From assembly GCA_003552565.1 (NCBI GenBank), contig PUNB01000106.1, positions 1-8,533 of the forward strand: DNA of 8,533 nt, written 5' to 3'. Below are positions 1-6,612 of this stretch, one piece after another. The first letter of the stretch is position 1, and each line of letters begins with the position of its first letter. Both the position numbers and the translations under genes were made by a program. A model generated the notes under the pieces. The model made no database searches. It worked only from the letters and a program-made list of their open reading frames with translations, and was not told the DNA's origin. The DNA comes from Lentisphaerota bacterium (lineage in GTDB: Bacteria; Verrucomicrobiota; Lentisphaeria; Oligosphaerales; PUNB01).

Positions 1-16
1 CGAGAAAATATTTCAT
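1..16 (-). CDS. Possible start of a truncated gene at the left edge
   Basis: On the minus strand an ATG at 16-14 opens a frame reading MKYFL before the window ends. A GAGG ribosome-binding motif (complement of 25-28) lies 8 nt upstream, which is good spacing. Only five codons are visible, so no product can be suggested, and the initiation signal is the sole support. If real, it is the next gene on the same strand after the metallophosphoesterase, but separated from it by about 270 bp of repeat-bearing DNA, so it is probably transcribed separately. Confidence 0.35.
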
Positions 17-82
17 TGGTAAACCCTCTTTCTTTTCAGTTCTTAATAATACTAATATTGAATCTTGAATTCTGAATATTGA

Positions 83-124
83 GTTTCATACAAGCCCGAC
101 CGCCGGCGCGATGCGCCTGATACC
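83..124 (-). repeat. 42-bp palindromic intergenic repeat, copy 1 (inverted)
   Basis: Read on the minus strand it begins GGTATCAGGCG and ends GGGCTTGTATGAAAC. It is 42 nt long, like the copies at 6454-6495 and 6613-6654, matching them at about 35/42 and 34/42 positions by hand alignment. Its centre is a hairpin, GGCGC-ATC-GCGCC. In the other copies the loop differs but the GGCG/CGCC arms are kept or nearly kept, suggesting the fold is conserved. The AT-rich TTGAAT stretch that follows copy 2 also adjoins this copy on the corresponding side, so the full element may be longer than 42 bp. Confidence 0.75.
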
Positions 125-154
125 CGGAGGGTGAGACTTGTTGCGGCATATGAA

Positions 155-178
155 ACCTTGTCTCGCACCTTGTCTCGC
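155..178. repeat. Tandem 12-bp direct repeat
   Basis: The unit ACCTTGTCTCGC occurs twice head to tail (155-166 and 167-178), followed by the start of a third unit (ACCT at 179-182, with one interrupting base). It lies in non-coding DNA beside the 42-bp repeat. No function is apparent. Confidence 0.7.
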
Positions 179-289
179 ACCTGATTCCAAAGTCAAAAAA
201 CACTGGACAAAATTTGGGACAAGGCCTGACACCTGAAACCGCGAGTCTCACATAAACCATACCCCTCGTCTTCAGCCCCAGTCAGAGTA

Positions 290-1126
290 TTAATCTGTCA
301 GTGAGGTCTCCACCGGTTCCCAGAACTGTTCTATCGGCTGCCGGCTGTCGGCCGGCAGGTCGAGCACGTTAATCATGCCGTTCCAAGTCAGAGCTCCAGC
401 GCACACCTCAAGCCCGCCGGATTCTTCCCGGTGCAAAAAAGGCTGATGGATATGGCCGCATAAATAAGCATCCAAGTGACCGGATTTCAGCGCTTGACGA
501 ATAACCTCCGCGTTATTGAGGCGACGGCGCCTGGACAGAGGTCGACCGCCTCCATCTCGGGTCGGATAGTGTCCGGCCAGGATGCGCTTCACTCCAGGCG
601 AGGGATTTTCCAGCCATTGTTTGAGATATCGCTCTAAAGCGGGGTCAAGATAGCCGGAGGACAGAAAAATATTGGTGGGACGGCATTCATCGCAGACTGC
701 CATCTGATAACTGCCCCCGTCATAAATCGCCGGTAAATCCGTTAATTTCCACCGCCCTGAGTTAAGTTCTTCAAAAGCTCGTCGGAACGCTTTCTGGCAG
801 TGTTGATCTTTCACATAGTGGTCGTGATTGCCTGGCAGATAGATAAAATCAAAATCGCTGCTGTCGAGCAGGGGAGCCAGTGCCTTCGAGGCTTTGGCGA
901 ACTCTCTTTCGGAGCTGATGCTGGTCACATCACCGGTGCAGACAACCAGTCGCGGCTGCAGTTCTATTATCCGCTGTAAAGCCAGTTTCAGAGAGTAGCG
1001 ATGCGCTTGTCTGCGCCTTCGTAAACCGTAATTCAGCAGCCCTAGAATTCGTTTGTCAAACAGCGCCTGTATGAACCTTTCCGGCCATAAACCAAAATGT
1101 ATATCGGAGAAATGAACAATTCGCAT
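290..1126 (-). CDS. Calcineurin-like metallophosphoesterase
   Basis: This 278-residue protein is a soluble two-metal phosphoesterase of the calcineurin-like (Metallophos) superfamily, closest in style to the CpdA/Icc-like branch. All metal-binding blocks are present: D8-x-H10 in FSDIHFG, D66 in CTGDVT, N100-H101-D102 in PGNHDHY, H186 in LAGHYPT, and H225-x-H227 in CGHIHQP. There is no signal peptide or membrane segment, so it should be cytoplasmic. The basic stretch around residues 24-42 (KRILGLLNYGLRRRR) follows the first metal motif. The frame extends upstream to a TTG at 1189 overlapping the kinase stop, but I chose the ATG at 1126 because the DIH motif then falls at the usual distance from the N-terminus; the ribosome-binding site there is weak. 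The gene sits 55 bp downstream of the kinase on the same strand, probably in one transcript. The substrate (cyclic nucleotide, nucleic acid, phosphoprotein or lipid) cannot be read from sequence. Confidence 0.9.
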   Translation of the reverse strand: MRIVHFSDIHFGLWPERFIQALFDKRILGLLNYGLRRRRQAHRYSLKLALQRIIELQPRLVVCTGDVTSISSEREFAKASKALAPLLDSSDFDFIYLPGNHDHYVKDQHCQKAFRRAFEELNSGRWKLTDLPAIYDGGSYQMAVCDECRPTNIFLSSGYLDPALERYLKQWLENPSPGVKRILAGHYPTRDGGGRPLSRRRRLNNAEVIRQALKSGHLDAYLCGHIHQPFLHREESGGLEVCAGALTWNGMINVLDLPADSRQPIEQFWEPVETSLTD

Positions 1127-1181
1127 GTGGAGCCTGACTTTCCCGGGTGCCCGCCGAATATCAGAATCTGCTCTTCCAGGG

Positions 1182-3674
1182 TTAATCAACTACTTTCCGC
1201 ACTTCCTCGAGTTCTTCCAGCAAGGCTCGCGCCAAGCGGCCACCCGCGTCCTCCAGACGGGACTGGGCTTGGTCCAGGTTCTCTCCGCGGGCCAACAAAA
1301 AAGAGCCGATCATTAAATCCAGCTCGCTCTGATCATAGCCGCCTTGGTGAATCCAGGCCTCCTCAATCAGAGTAACCAGCCGTTCCGTTGACAATTCATC
1401 AATCCTCGTCCGCACGGTACGACGTTCTTCTCCTACCTGACGGCCCCCTTCATAAACCGGATCAATATAAAAAGAGGTGATTGTCGAACGGCTGATCGAG
1501 GCGATTCGAGCTGGACGGAATTCACCTGGCGGAACAAACCTCATACCTTCCAGTTCATCCCCGGTGTTGCGGAAGGTGTTCAAAGCTTTTTGCGCCTGTT
1601 CCAGCATTTCTCTTTGGTTTTCAGCCCATTGGCTGAATTCATCCTCGTCCGAACGAGCCATTACTGAATATTCAATACGCGCCTCCCTGAAATTATGCTT
1701 CCGGCTCTCTTGTATTGTTAATCGGCGCAGTTCTTCCTGTCGCTCGCGCAATTCCGCCAGCTCTTCTTCCCGGCGGCGTTCTTCTGCTTCCCGGCGGCGG
1801 CGTTCTTCTGCTTCCCGGCGGCGGCGTTCTTCTTCTTCTTCCCGGCGGCGGCGTTCTTCCTCGGCCTGCGCAATAAGTTCTTCGGAGCGCTCATTCCAGC
1901 GATCCATTTCGCGCTGCCGAAATTCGGCCCGCCGAACCCTGGCTTCTTCTTCAATTAACGGAGCGGCCAGAGAATGGAGATATTCCTGGGTCTCCGGGTA
2001 ATCCGAGAAAGCCTCGATGCCGCCTCGGAGCAAGGCTAAGGCCTCCCTGCCTTCTTTTTCTTCAAGCCTTTCCTCCAGATTCTCCAGCCTCAGGGTTTCT
2101 TCTGGGCTCAGGTCAAAGCGCGGTTCCGTCGGCGGTATGAGCTGAAGTATAAAATATATCGAACCTCCGACAATGAAAACTAATAAGACTATGAGCGCCG
2201 TCAGAATTGCTTTGCCGGAGCCGCTTTTCTTTTTACTTTTAGCCCTCTTTTTTGCTTTCTGGCTTTGGTAAGAGCGCTTTCCGCCGCTTTTCCCGGGGAC
2301 GCGGGTGCTGCCGCCGCTGATTTTAATTTGTCGACGAGAAGATGAACTCGCGTTCTGATCCCTCTCCTGCGGTTGACTGCCTCCGGAAGAGGCTGCGGTT
2401 CCACCGGCATGCCCCGCGGGTGAGGAGACCACAGCGGCTTTGGGGGGAGTTGAGGAATCATCGCGGCCAGAGGGTGTTTGAGGTTTGTCGTTTTCTTTTT
2501 CTTTGCTATTTTCTTTCTGGCGTTTGCTTTTTACTTTGGTTCCGGTTCGCCCGGAAGCTGATTTGACGCTCGTGGAACGATTCGCCCACTCCTGCGCCTG
2601 CCGGGAAATCTGGCGGCGCTTCTTCAAGCTGGCGATTTCTTCTTCATCTTCAGGTGTGACGGTGGCCGCCATCTCCTGGTCCAGGTTGTTGATATCGATC
2701 GGAGTTTCAAATGATTTCAGTGTACAGCGCTCAGGAAACTCACCTTTCTTTACCAGTTCCAGGTCATCAACCAGTTCTTTCGCCGTCTGATAGCGATGAC
2801 CGGGACGTTTAGCCATCATTGAACGAATAACCTGAACAACCTGATCCGGCAAATCAGGCGCCAATTCTTTAGGAGAGGGGAGATTTTCGGAAATATGTTT
2901 ATAGGCAGTTTCCGCCGGCGTTTTGCCTTTGAATGGGCACTGGCCGGTGACCAAGTGGTAAAAAGTGGCGCCTAAACTGTAGATATCCGAGCGGTTGTCA
3001 GCTGGAAATCCCAGAAGCTGTTCCGGAGCGACATATTGCGGCGTGCCGAAAATTTCCCCGCTGTGATCCTCAAGAATGTCGTCCCGAACCCGGGCTAGAC
3101 CTAGGTCCGCCAGTTTTACTTTGCGATTTTCCGTTACAATAATGTTATCCGGCTTGATGTCCCTGTGAACAAGCTGTTTATTGTTCCAGGCAAAGTCCAG
3201 AGCCGTGCCGATTTCCTGCACAATCCGTAAAGCCTGATCAACCACAAAACGACCGCTGTGCAGAAGCACGTTCTTCAGTGTGTTGCCCTGAACGTACTCC
3301 ATAGCGAAAAAATAGATATTATCTTCTTCACCCACGGCGTAAGCCTGAACGATGTTCGCATGGTTCAACTGCGCCGCCGCCCGGGCTTCGTGAATAAAGT
3401 CCTGGATAAAACTTTGGTCTTGAGCATACTTGTTGTGCAGTATCTTCAAAGCGGCCGGCCGGTCCAGCGATAATTGATGAGCCAGGTAAACCGTGGCCAG
3501 GCCGCCGCTGCCGAGAAATCGTTCAATCACAAAATCCCCTATAACGGCGCCCATGCCAAGCCGCTCCGTCGGCACCACAACCACTTTCCCGCAATTGCCG
3601 CAGGCGACCGGCTGCCCCATCTCGCTGTCTTCAATGGCCACCACACTCATACAGTTTCGACATTGGAAACGCAT
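1182..3674 (-). CDS. Membrane-anchored Ser/Thr protein kinase with N-terminal zinc ribbon
   Basis: An 830-residue Hanks-type (PknB-like) kinase. Residues 1-30 form a zinc-ribbon-like module (C5-x2-C8, C25-x2-C28). The kinase domain spans about 47-310: glycine loop G55-x-G57 with V62, ATP lysine K77, alpha-C glutamate E96, catalytic loop H170-R171-D172 with K174 and N177, D190-L-G in place of DFG, APE at 216-218 and R290. It therefore looks catalytically active. A low-complexity, basic, Ser-rich linker (about 340-488) leads to one transmembrane helix (about 489-513). Beyond it lies a Glu/Arg-rich coiled coil (about 573-655), then a C-terminal part of about 130 residues. Residues 711-737 (MRFVPPGEF ... 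FYIDP) recall the opening of formylglycine-enzyme-like (FGE-sulfatase) domains, but the rest of that fold is not recognisable. The start at 3674 has GAGG 7 nt upstream. The gene precedes the metallophosphoesterase on the same strand. Targets are unknown. Confidence 0.93.
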   Translation of the reverse strand: MRFQCRNCMSVVAIEDSEMGQPVACGNCGKVVVVPTERLGMGAVIGDFVIERFLGSGGLATVYLAHQLSLDRPAALKILHNKYAQDQSFIQDFIHEARAAAQLNHANIVQAYAVGEEDNIYFFAMEYVQGNTLKNVLLHSGRFVVDQALRIVQEIGTALDFAWNNKQLVHRDIKPDNIIVTENRKVKLADLGLARVRDDILEDHSGEIFGTPQYVAPEQLLGFPADNRSDIYSLGATFYHLVTGQCPFKGKTPAETAYKHISENLPSPKELAPDLPDQVVQVIRSMMAKRPGHRYQTAKELVDDLELVKKGEFPERCTLKSFETPIDINNLDQEMAATVTPEDEEEIASLKKRRQISRQAQEWANRSTSVKSASGRTGTKVKSKRQKENSKEKENDKPQTPSGRDDSSTPPKAAVVSSPAGHAGGTAASSGGSQPQERDQNASSSSRRQIKISGGSTRVPGKSGGKRSYQSQKAKKRAKSKKKSGSGKAILTALIVLLVFIVGGSIYFILQLIPPTEPRFDLSPEETLRLENLEERLEEKEGREALALLRGGIEAFSDYPETQEYLHSLAAPLIEEEARVRRAEFRQREMDRWNERSEELIAQAEEERRRREEEEERRRREAEERRRREAEERRREEELAELRERQEELRRLTIQESRKHNFREARIEYSVMARSDEDEFSQWAENQREMLEQAQKALNTFRNTGDELEGMRFVPPGEFRPARIASISRSTITSFYIDPVYEGGRQVGEERRTVRTRIDELSTERLVTLIEEAWIHQGGYDQSELDLMIGSFLLARGENLDQAQSRLEDAGGRLARALLEELEEVRKVVD
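1771..1860 (-). repeat. In-frame tandem repeats encoding the Glu/Arg helix
   Basis: Within the kinase gene, units of 21, 24, 27 and 18 nt begin at 1771, 1792, 1816 and 1843, each starting CGGCGGCG (plus strand) and ending CTTCC. All lengths are multiples of three. They encode residues about 605-635, EERRRREA-type octads forming a charged coiled coil or single alpha helix. The near-identical units make slippage-driven length change likely. Confidence 0.8.
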
Positions 3675-3709
3675 GTGTCAACCTCTATATTAAATTGAAA
3701 TACTTAAAA

Positions 3710-3739
3710 AATATGTTTTCGGGTATAAATTTTCGTCAA
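3710..3739 (-). promoter_or_regulatory. Candidate sigma70-like promoter for the kinase gene
   Basis: On the minus strand a TTGACG box (complement of 3734-3739, five of six consensus matches) is separated by 18 bp from CATATT (complement of 3710-3715, four of six). Transcription would start near 3703, giving a leader of about 30 nt ahead of the kinase ATG at 3674. This is consensus matching by eye in AT-rich DNA, so chance matches are possible. Confidence 0.4.
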
Positions 3740-3790
3740 CGCCATTATAGTAATGGCTTTTGTGAATTCGGCAAGCTCGACAAAAATTAT

Positions 3791-3820
3791 TTTACAGTCT
3801 GGTTTACAGTCTAGTTGACA
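3791..3820 (+). promoter_or_regulatory. Tandem 12-bp repeat and TTGACA box upstream of aldolase
   Basis: TTTACAGTCT occurs at 3791-3800 and again at 3803-3812, a 12-bp period, and is followed directly by TTGACA (3815-3820), a perfect -35 hexamer. No good -10 box lies 16-18 bp further on; the region 3838-3848 is AT-rich but poorly matched. The repeated unit about one helical turn apart looks like a possible activator or repressor site for the aldolase gene, but this is inferred from position only. Confidence 0.4.
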
Positions 3821-3852
3821 AATTGTTCGAGGAAAAAGTTTCAAACTTAACT

Positions 3853-3859
3853 TAAGGAG
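3853..3859 (+). promoter_or_regulatory. Ribosome-binding site of the aldolase gene
   Basis: TAAGGAG lies 10 nt before the ATG at 3870. It is among the strongest ribosome-binding sites in the window and fixes the aldolase start, in keeping with a highly expressed glycolytic gene. Confidence 0.8.
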
Positions 3860-3869
3860 TATTACGCCA

Positions 3870-4823
3870 ATGATCGTATCCACCAATGACATTTTCAAAA
3901 CCGCCTACGGCAAGTTCGCTGTCGGAGCCTACAACATCAACAATCTGGAGCAGACCATGGGCCTGTTTCAGGGCTGTCTGGACAGTCAGGCGCCTTTTAT
4001 TATTCAGATCAGCAAGGGCGCCCGCAGCTATACCCACAAAACCATGCTGGAAGGCCTGATCCGTTCCGCTGAACAGGTTTTTCCTGACGCGGTCTTCGCC
4101 GTGCATCTTGATCATGGTGACGAAGAAACCTGCTACGACTGCATCGAGAGCGGCTTCTACAGCTCGGTCATGATCGATGCCAGCCATGAGGATTTTGAAG
4201 AAAATATCGCCATCACCCGTCGTGTGGTGGACGCCGCCCACGCCAAGGGCATTGCGGTTGAAGCCGAACTCGGGCAGCTGGGCGGTGTTGAAGAAGATAT
4301 TTCCGTAAGCGAAGCTGATGCCAAATTAACCGATCCGAACACAGCTCGCGAATTTGTTGAGCGCTCCGGTTGCGATTCTTTGGCCTGTGCCATCGGCACT
4401 AGTCACGGCGCTTTTAAGTTCAGCGGCACTCAGGGGCTGCACTTTGAAGTGCTCCAGGAAATTCAAAAGAATCTGCCGAACTTCCCGCTGGTGATGCACG
4501 GCAGCAGTTCAGTGCCCCAGGATGAGGTCGAGCGCATCAATCGAGCCGGCGGCAACCTCCAGGGGGCCAAGGGAGTCGATGACAAGCAGTTCAAGGATGC
4601 CGCGAAAATGGGTGTAACCAAAGTCAATATTGATACAGACGGGCGCTTGGTCTGGACCCGGGTGCATAGGGAGCATTTCATGGAGCATCCGGAAAACTTC
4701 GATCTGCGTAAACCGGGCAAAGTCTTCATGGCTGAGTACGCAAAATTCATTGCCGATAAAAATGAAAAACTCGGCAGCGCCGGCAGCCTGTCTGAAATCC
4801 GGCAAAACAGCAAGCCTCTGTAA
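3870..4823 (+). CDS. fba: Class II fructose-bisphosphate aldolase
   Basis: This 317-residue cytoplasmic enzyme reversibly cleaves fructose-1,6-bisphosphate to dihydroxyacetone phosphate and glyceraldehyde-3-phosphate in glycolysis and gluconeogenesis, using a divalent metal, usually zinc. Visible family features are HLDHG with the catalytic aspartate D81 and metal ligand H82, EAELG at 131-135, the second metal histidine H179 in GTSHG, the third H210 in MHGSSSVP, and the phosphate-binding NIDTD at 253-257. The segment GVEEDISVSEADAKLTDP (139-156) is the variable active-site loop typical of this short class II group. Length is normal and no key residue is missing. The related tagatose-bisphosphate aldolases share these motifs and cannot be fully excluded, but the lack of neighbouring sugar-catabolic genes favours the glycolytic enzyme. 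It is monocistronic here, divergent from the kinase, with a strong ribosome-binding site and a candidate regulatory repeat upstream. Confidence 0.93.
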   Translation: MIVSTNDIFKTAYGKFAVGAYNINNLEQTMGLFQGCLDSQAPFIIQISKGARSYTHKTMLEGLIRSAEQVFPDAVFAVHLDHGDEETCYDCIESGFYSSVMIDASHEDFEENIAITRRVVDAAHAKGIAVEAELGQLGGVEEDISVSEADAKLTDPNTAREFVERSGCDSLACAIGTSHGAFKFSGTQGLHFEVLQEIQKNLPNFPLVMHGSSSVPQDEVERINRAGGNLQGAKGVDDKQFKDAAKMGVTKVNIDTDGRLVWTRVHREHFMEHPENFDLRKPGKVFMAEYAKFIADKNEKLGSAGSLSEIRQNSKPL

Positions 4824-4850
4824 TCGATTGGCTGCTGGGTCAACCGGAAA

Positions 4851-4900
4851 TCCGTGCCCGGTGTCGTGATTCGGTATCGGGTGCGGATGATTTTGCATTT
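4851..4900 (+). terminator. Candidate terminator hairpin after the aldolase gene
   Basis: TCCGTGCCCG (4851-4860) can pair with CGGGTGCGGA (4878-4887) over 10 bp, two of them G-U, around a 17-nt loop. A T-rich but interrupted stretch (4891-4900) follows. It lies 28 nt past the aldolase stop codon. The loop is long and the T tract imperfect, so the call is tentative. A second inverted repeat, GATTTTGCA (4889-4897) with TGCAAAATC (4919-4927), follows immediately. Confidence 0.45.
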
Positions 4901-5000
4901 TAAGCATAAAAATCCATTTGCAAAATCGAGTGTATGGATTATGTTGAATTCTGTCGGTGAGGCGGAAGGTATTTGAATCTCTGACTATACATACGCAACG

Positions 5001-5062
5001 GAGCCGCAAGGCTTCAAAGTTAGATATCGCGGAGATATCACTTTCGTCTCATCGGCTTTTTT
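5001..5062 (+). terminator. Folded segment with alternative stems and T-run between convergent genes
   Basis: On the plus strand AGCC-GCAA-GGCT (5002-5013) forms a small stem with a GNRA tetraloop. The same 5' arm can instead pair as AGCCG (5002-5006) with CGGCT (5053-5057), directly before six T residues (5057-5062), enclosing a hairpin AAAGT-TA-GATATC / GATATC-ACTTT (5016-5044). The T-run makes it a plausible distal terminator for rightward transcription against the convergent flavoprotein gene, whose stop codon it overlaps. The two exclusive pairings resemble an attenuator, but no downstream gene on that strand would be controlled. Confidence 0.4.
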
Positions 5063-6062
5063 AGGTCTGTTCTTCCGCTTTTGTTCCGAGCCAGTCCATG
5101 TACAGCTCGCGACTGGTCAAGTCCATCCCCGGCTGATTAACCTGGCTCAGTTTACCGCGAAAATCACTGATTTTTTCATAACCGTGTTTCCTCATCCAGC
5201 CGTTCAGTTCCTGGTGCGTTTCGGCAATTTTCTCTCGGCCATATTGTAAAGGAGAGCTGACCATTTGGACACAATCCGCTCCAGCTAGAAGAGCCCGCAC
5301 AACATCCGCGCCTGAATAAACTCCTGTGTTGGCGCAGATATTGGTTCGAAGCCTGCCGGCAACCAAGGAAATATCCCGCAGCACCGGCTGCAGCTCCTGA
5401 GGAGAACTATACCCCGTAGGAAAGGAAAAACTTTCATCTTCTATGTCAATCTCCGGTGTCCAGAAACGATTGAACAGAACCAGGCCGTCCGCGCCGGCCG
5501 CCGCGCAGCGTTGCAGCATTTCCTGCAGACAAGTGAAATGATTCGGCAGCTTCACCGCCAGCGGCAGGCTGACAGCCTCGCGGGCGCAGCGGACAATTTT
5601 CTCCAGTCTTTCTTCAACTTGACGGCCGTTTGCATCTTTCATTGAAGAGACAAAGCCCAGATTCAGTTCCAGAGCCGAAGCTCCCGCCGCCTCCAGTTCG
5701 CGAGCCATATCGGCCCAGTTTTCCGTTGACACACAATTGAGGCTGGCGATTATTGGAATGTTCACACTCGCTTTTGCCTGACGAATATTCTCTAGATAAT
5801 CAAGCGTTCCGTAGCGCATCCCGACCTGGGCCTGTAAATAATCGAATACCTCCGTATGCATGTTTTCTTCCTTCAACAGGGACTGGCTTAGAATCGCGGT
5901 ATCTTTTCGCACCTGTTCTTCGAAAAGGGATTTCATCACCACCGCCGCGGCGCCGGCTTTGGCGCATTCCTGAATGGACGGCGCGTCCATGGTCAATGGG
6001 CTGGCGCCGACTACAACGGGATGCTCCAGTTCCAGTCCCATATAGTTTACTTTTGTATCCAT
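5061..6062 (-). CDS. Dihydroorotate dehydrogenase-like flavoprotein
   Basis: This 333-residue protein has the FMN-binding TIM-barrel of the dihydroorotate dehydrogenase superfamily but belongs to the 'DHOD-like' side branch rather than to PyrD. Visible barrel features are GASPLT (19-24), K44 in VVMKS, N109 in ASLNC, N134 in ELNLGF, K171 in AVKLP, N198 in LFNRF, NTGVYSGAD (245-253) and the phosphate-site region AGADCVQM (260-267). The canonical loop N-x-S-C/S-P-N holding the catalytic base of true PyrD is replaced by LNLGFVSSMKD (133-143), so dihydroorotate oxidation is not assured. No signal peptide or membrane helix is seen. The frame has an upstream ATG at 6077, but GGAGG (complement of 6071-6075) lies 8 nt before the ATG at 6062 and overlaps the earlier start, so I chose 6062. 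No pyrimidine genes or electron-transfer partner are adjacent, and the gene is convergent with fba. Confidence 0.88.
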   Translation of the reverse strand: MDTKVNYMGLELEHPVVVGASPLTMDAPSIQECAKAGAAAVVMKSLFEEQVRKDTAILSQSLLKEENMHTEVFDYLQAQVGMRYGTLDYLENIRQAKASVNIPIIASLNCVSTENWADMARELEAAGASALELNLGFVSSMKDANGRQVEERLEKIVRCAREAVSLPLAVKLPNHFTCLQEMLQRCAAAGADGLVLFNRFWTPEIDIEDESFSFPTGYSSPQELQPVLRDISLVAGRLRTNICANTGVYSGADVVRALLAGADCVQMVSSPLQYGREKIAETHQELNGWMRKHGYEKISDFRGKLSQVNQPGMDLTSRELYMDWLGTKAEEQT

Positions 6063-6396
6063 TATCCGTGCCTCCATAATTATCGATATGCTGATTGTTT
6101 CCGCAAGGAACAGGAGAGAGATTATGATTTAGTCTGTTTACTGTACATTGGTTCAGTTAATATACAACGAGAAAAACGTAATCCGGAAGTCACAAAAAAA
6201 ATGGAGCGGCCGCAGCCTGCCTGATCACTTGGCCGTAACTCTGATTTCATATCGCTGCCGTTATGGAATTTTTGAAAGTGTGTCAGGTCCTCGCGGCCAT
6301 ATAATGGAGGGCGAGCAGCTTGCCTGAGCCACACGAAGAGTGGCCAGGTCCCCGCGAGCCAAAACAGGGCCCGTGTCTTTGTGGGCACCCCTTAAT

Positions 6397-6414
6397 GCCC
6401 GCGAGGACGCGGGC
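6397..6414. repeat. GC-rich perfect hairpin
   Basis: GCCCGCG-AGGA-CGCGGGC is a perfect 7-bp stem with a 4-nt loop. No T-run follows, so it is not an intrinsic terminator. It lies in a stretch that also holds two imperfect copies of a G-C-A-G-G-T-C-C-type word (6282-6299, 6342-6361), and probably belongs to the intergenic repeat population. Confidence 0.6.
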
Positions 6415-6453
6415 GCTCCAGATGTATTGCCCGTAATCAAGTCTCTCCCTCGG

Positions 6454-6495
6454 GGTATCCAGCGTTTTGCGCCGGAAGTCGGGCTTGTATGAAAC
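6454..6495 (+). repeat. 42-bp palindromic intergenic repeat, copy 2
   Basis: It begins GGTATCCAGCG and ends GGGCTTGTATGAAAC. The last 15 bases are identical to copy 1 on the opposite strand, and the core GCGTTTTGCGCCGGAAGTCG is identical to copy 3. By hand count it matches copy 3 at 37 of 42 positions. An AT-rich TTGAAT stretch follows at 6498-6536, the same arrangement as copy 1. Confidence 0.8.
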
Positions 6496-6497
6496 AC

Positions 6498-6590
6498 AAT
6501 TCTGAATGTTGAATATTGAATGATGAATTTTGAAGTGGAACTGTCTGGTCTGTTCGAAACTCAACATTCAGAATTCAAAATTCATTATTA
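6498..6590. repeat. AT-rich inverted repeat of TTGAAT/ATTCAA words
   Basis: AATTCTGAATGTTGA (6498-6512) is perfectly complementary to TCAACATTCAGAATT (6561-6575). Inside and beyond it, ATGAATTTTGAA (6523-6534) is complementary to 6574-6585. The stretch sits between 42-bp repeat copies 2 and 3 and resembles bases 40-82, so it seems to be part of the same repeat family rather than a gene control region. Confidence 0.7.
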
Positions 6591-6612
6591 GTGTTCCCTG
6601 TTTCTTCTACGA

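Larger units (their letters stand above)
17..289. other. Intergenic region with repeats, no credible gene
   Basis: No open frame here has a convincing start or family resemblance. The one long minus-strand frame simply translates repeat DNA. The segment contains an AT-rich stretch of TTGAAT/ATTCAG words (about 40-82), one inverted copy of the 42-bp palindromic repeat (83-124), a tandem 12-bp repeat (155-178) and a 12-nt word at 244-255 that recurs inverted at 6644-6655. No strong intrinsic terminator for the metallophosphoesterase gene is visible after its stop codon. Confidence 0.6.

Noticed and set aside
36..260. Minus-strand frame of 74 codons
   Set aside because: It spans the 42-bp repeat and the 12-bp tandem repeat, has no ribosome-binding site, and its product is composed of repeat translation.
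1127..1189. Longer metallophosphoesterase start at the TTG overlapping the kinase stop
   Set aside because: The extra 21 residues precede the typical N-terminal strand and metal motif of the family; the ATG at 1126 fits better, though the ribosome-binding site is weak.
1477..2001. Plus-strand frame of 174 codons rich in Ser and Arg
   Set aside because: It is the antisense of the kinase coiled-coil region; the composition comes from the Glu/Arg codons on the other strand.
5041..5058. Hammerhead-ribozyme-like core on the minus strand (CGATGAGACGAAA)
   Set aside because: The conserved CUGAUGA reads CCGATGA and stem II would have almost no bases, so the core cannot form.
6122..6567. Three overlapping minus-strand frames upstream of the transporter
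   Set aside because: They overlap each other in different frames, lack ribosome-binding sites and run through repeat sequences.
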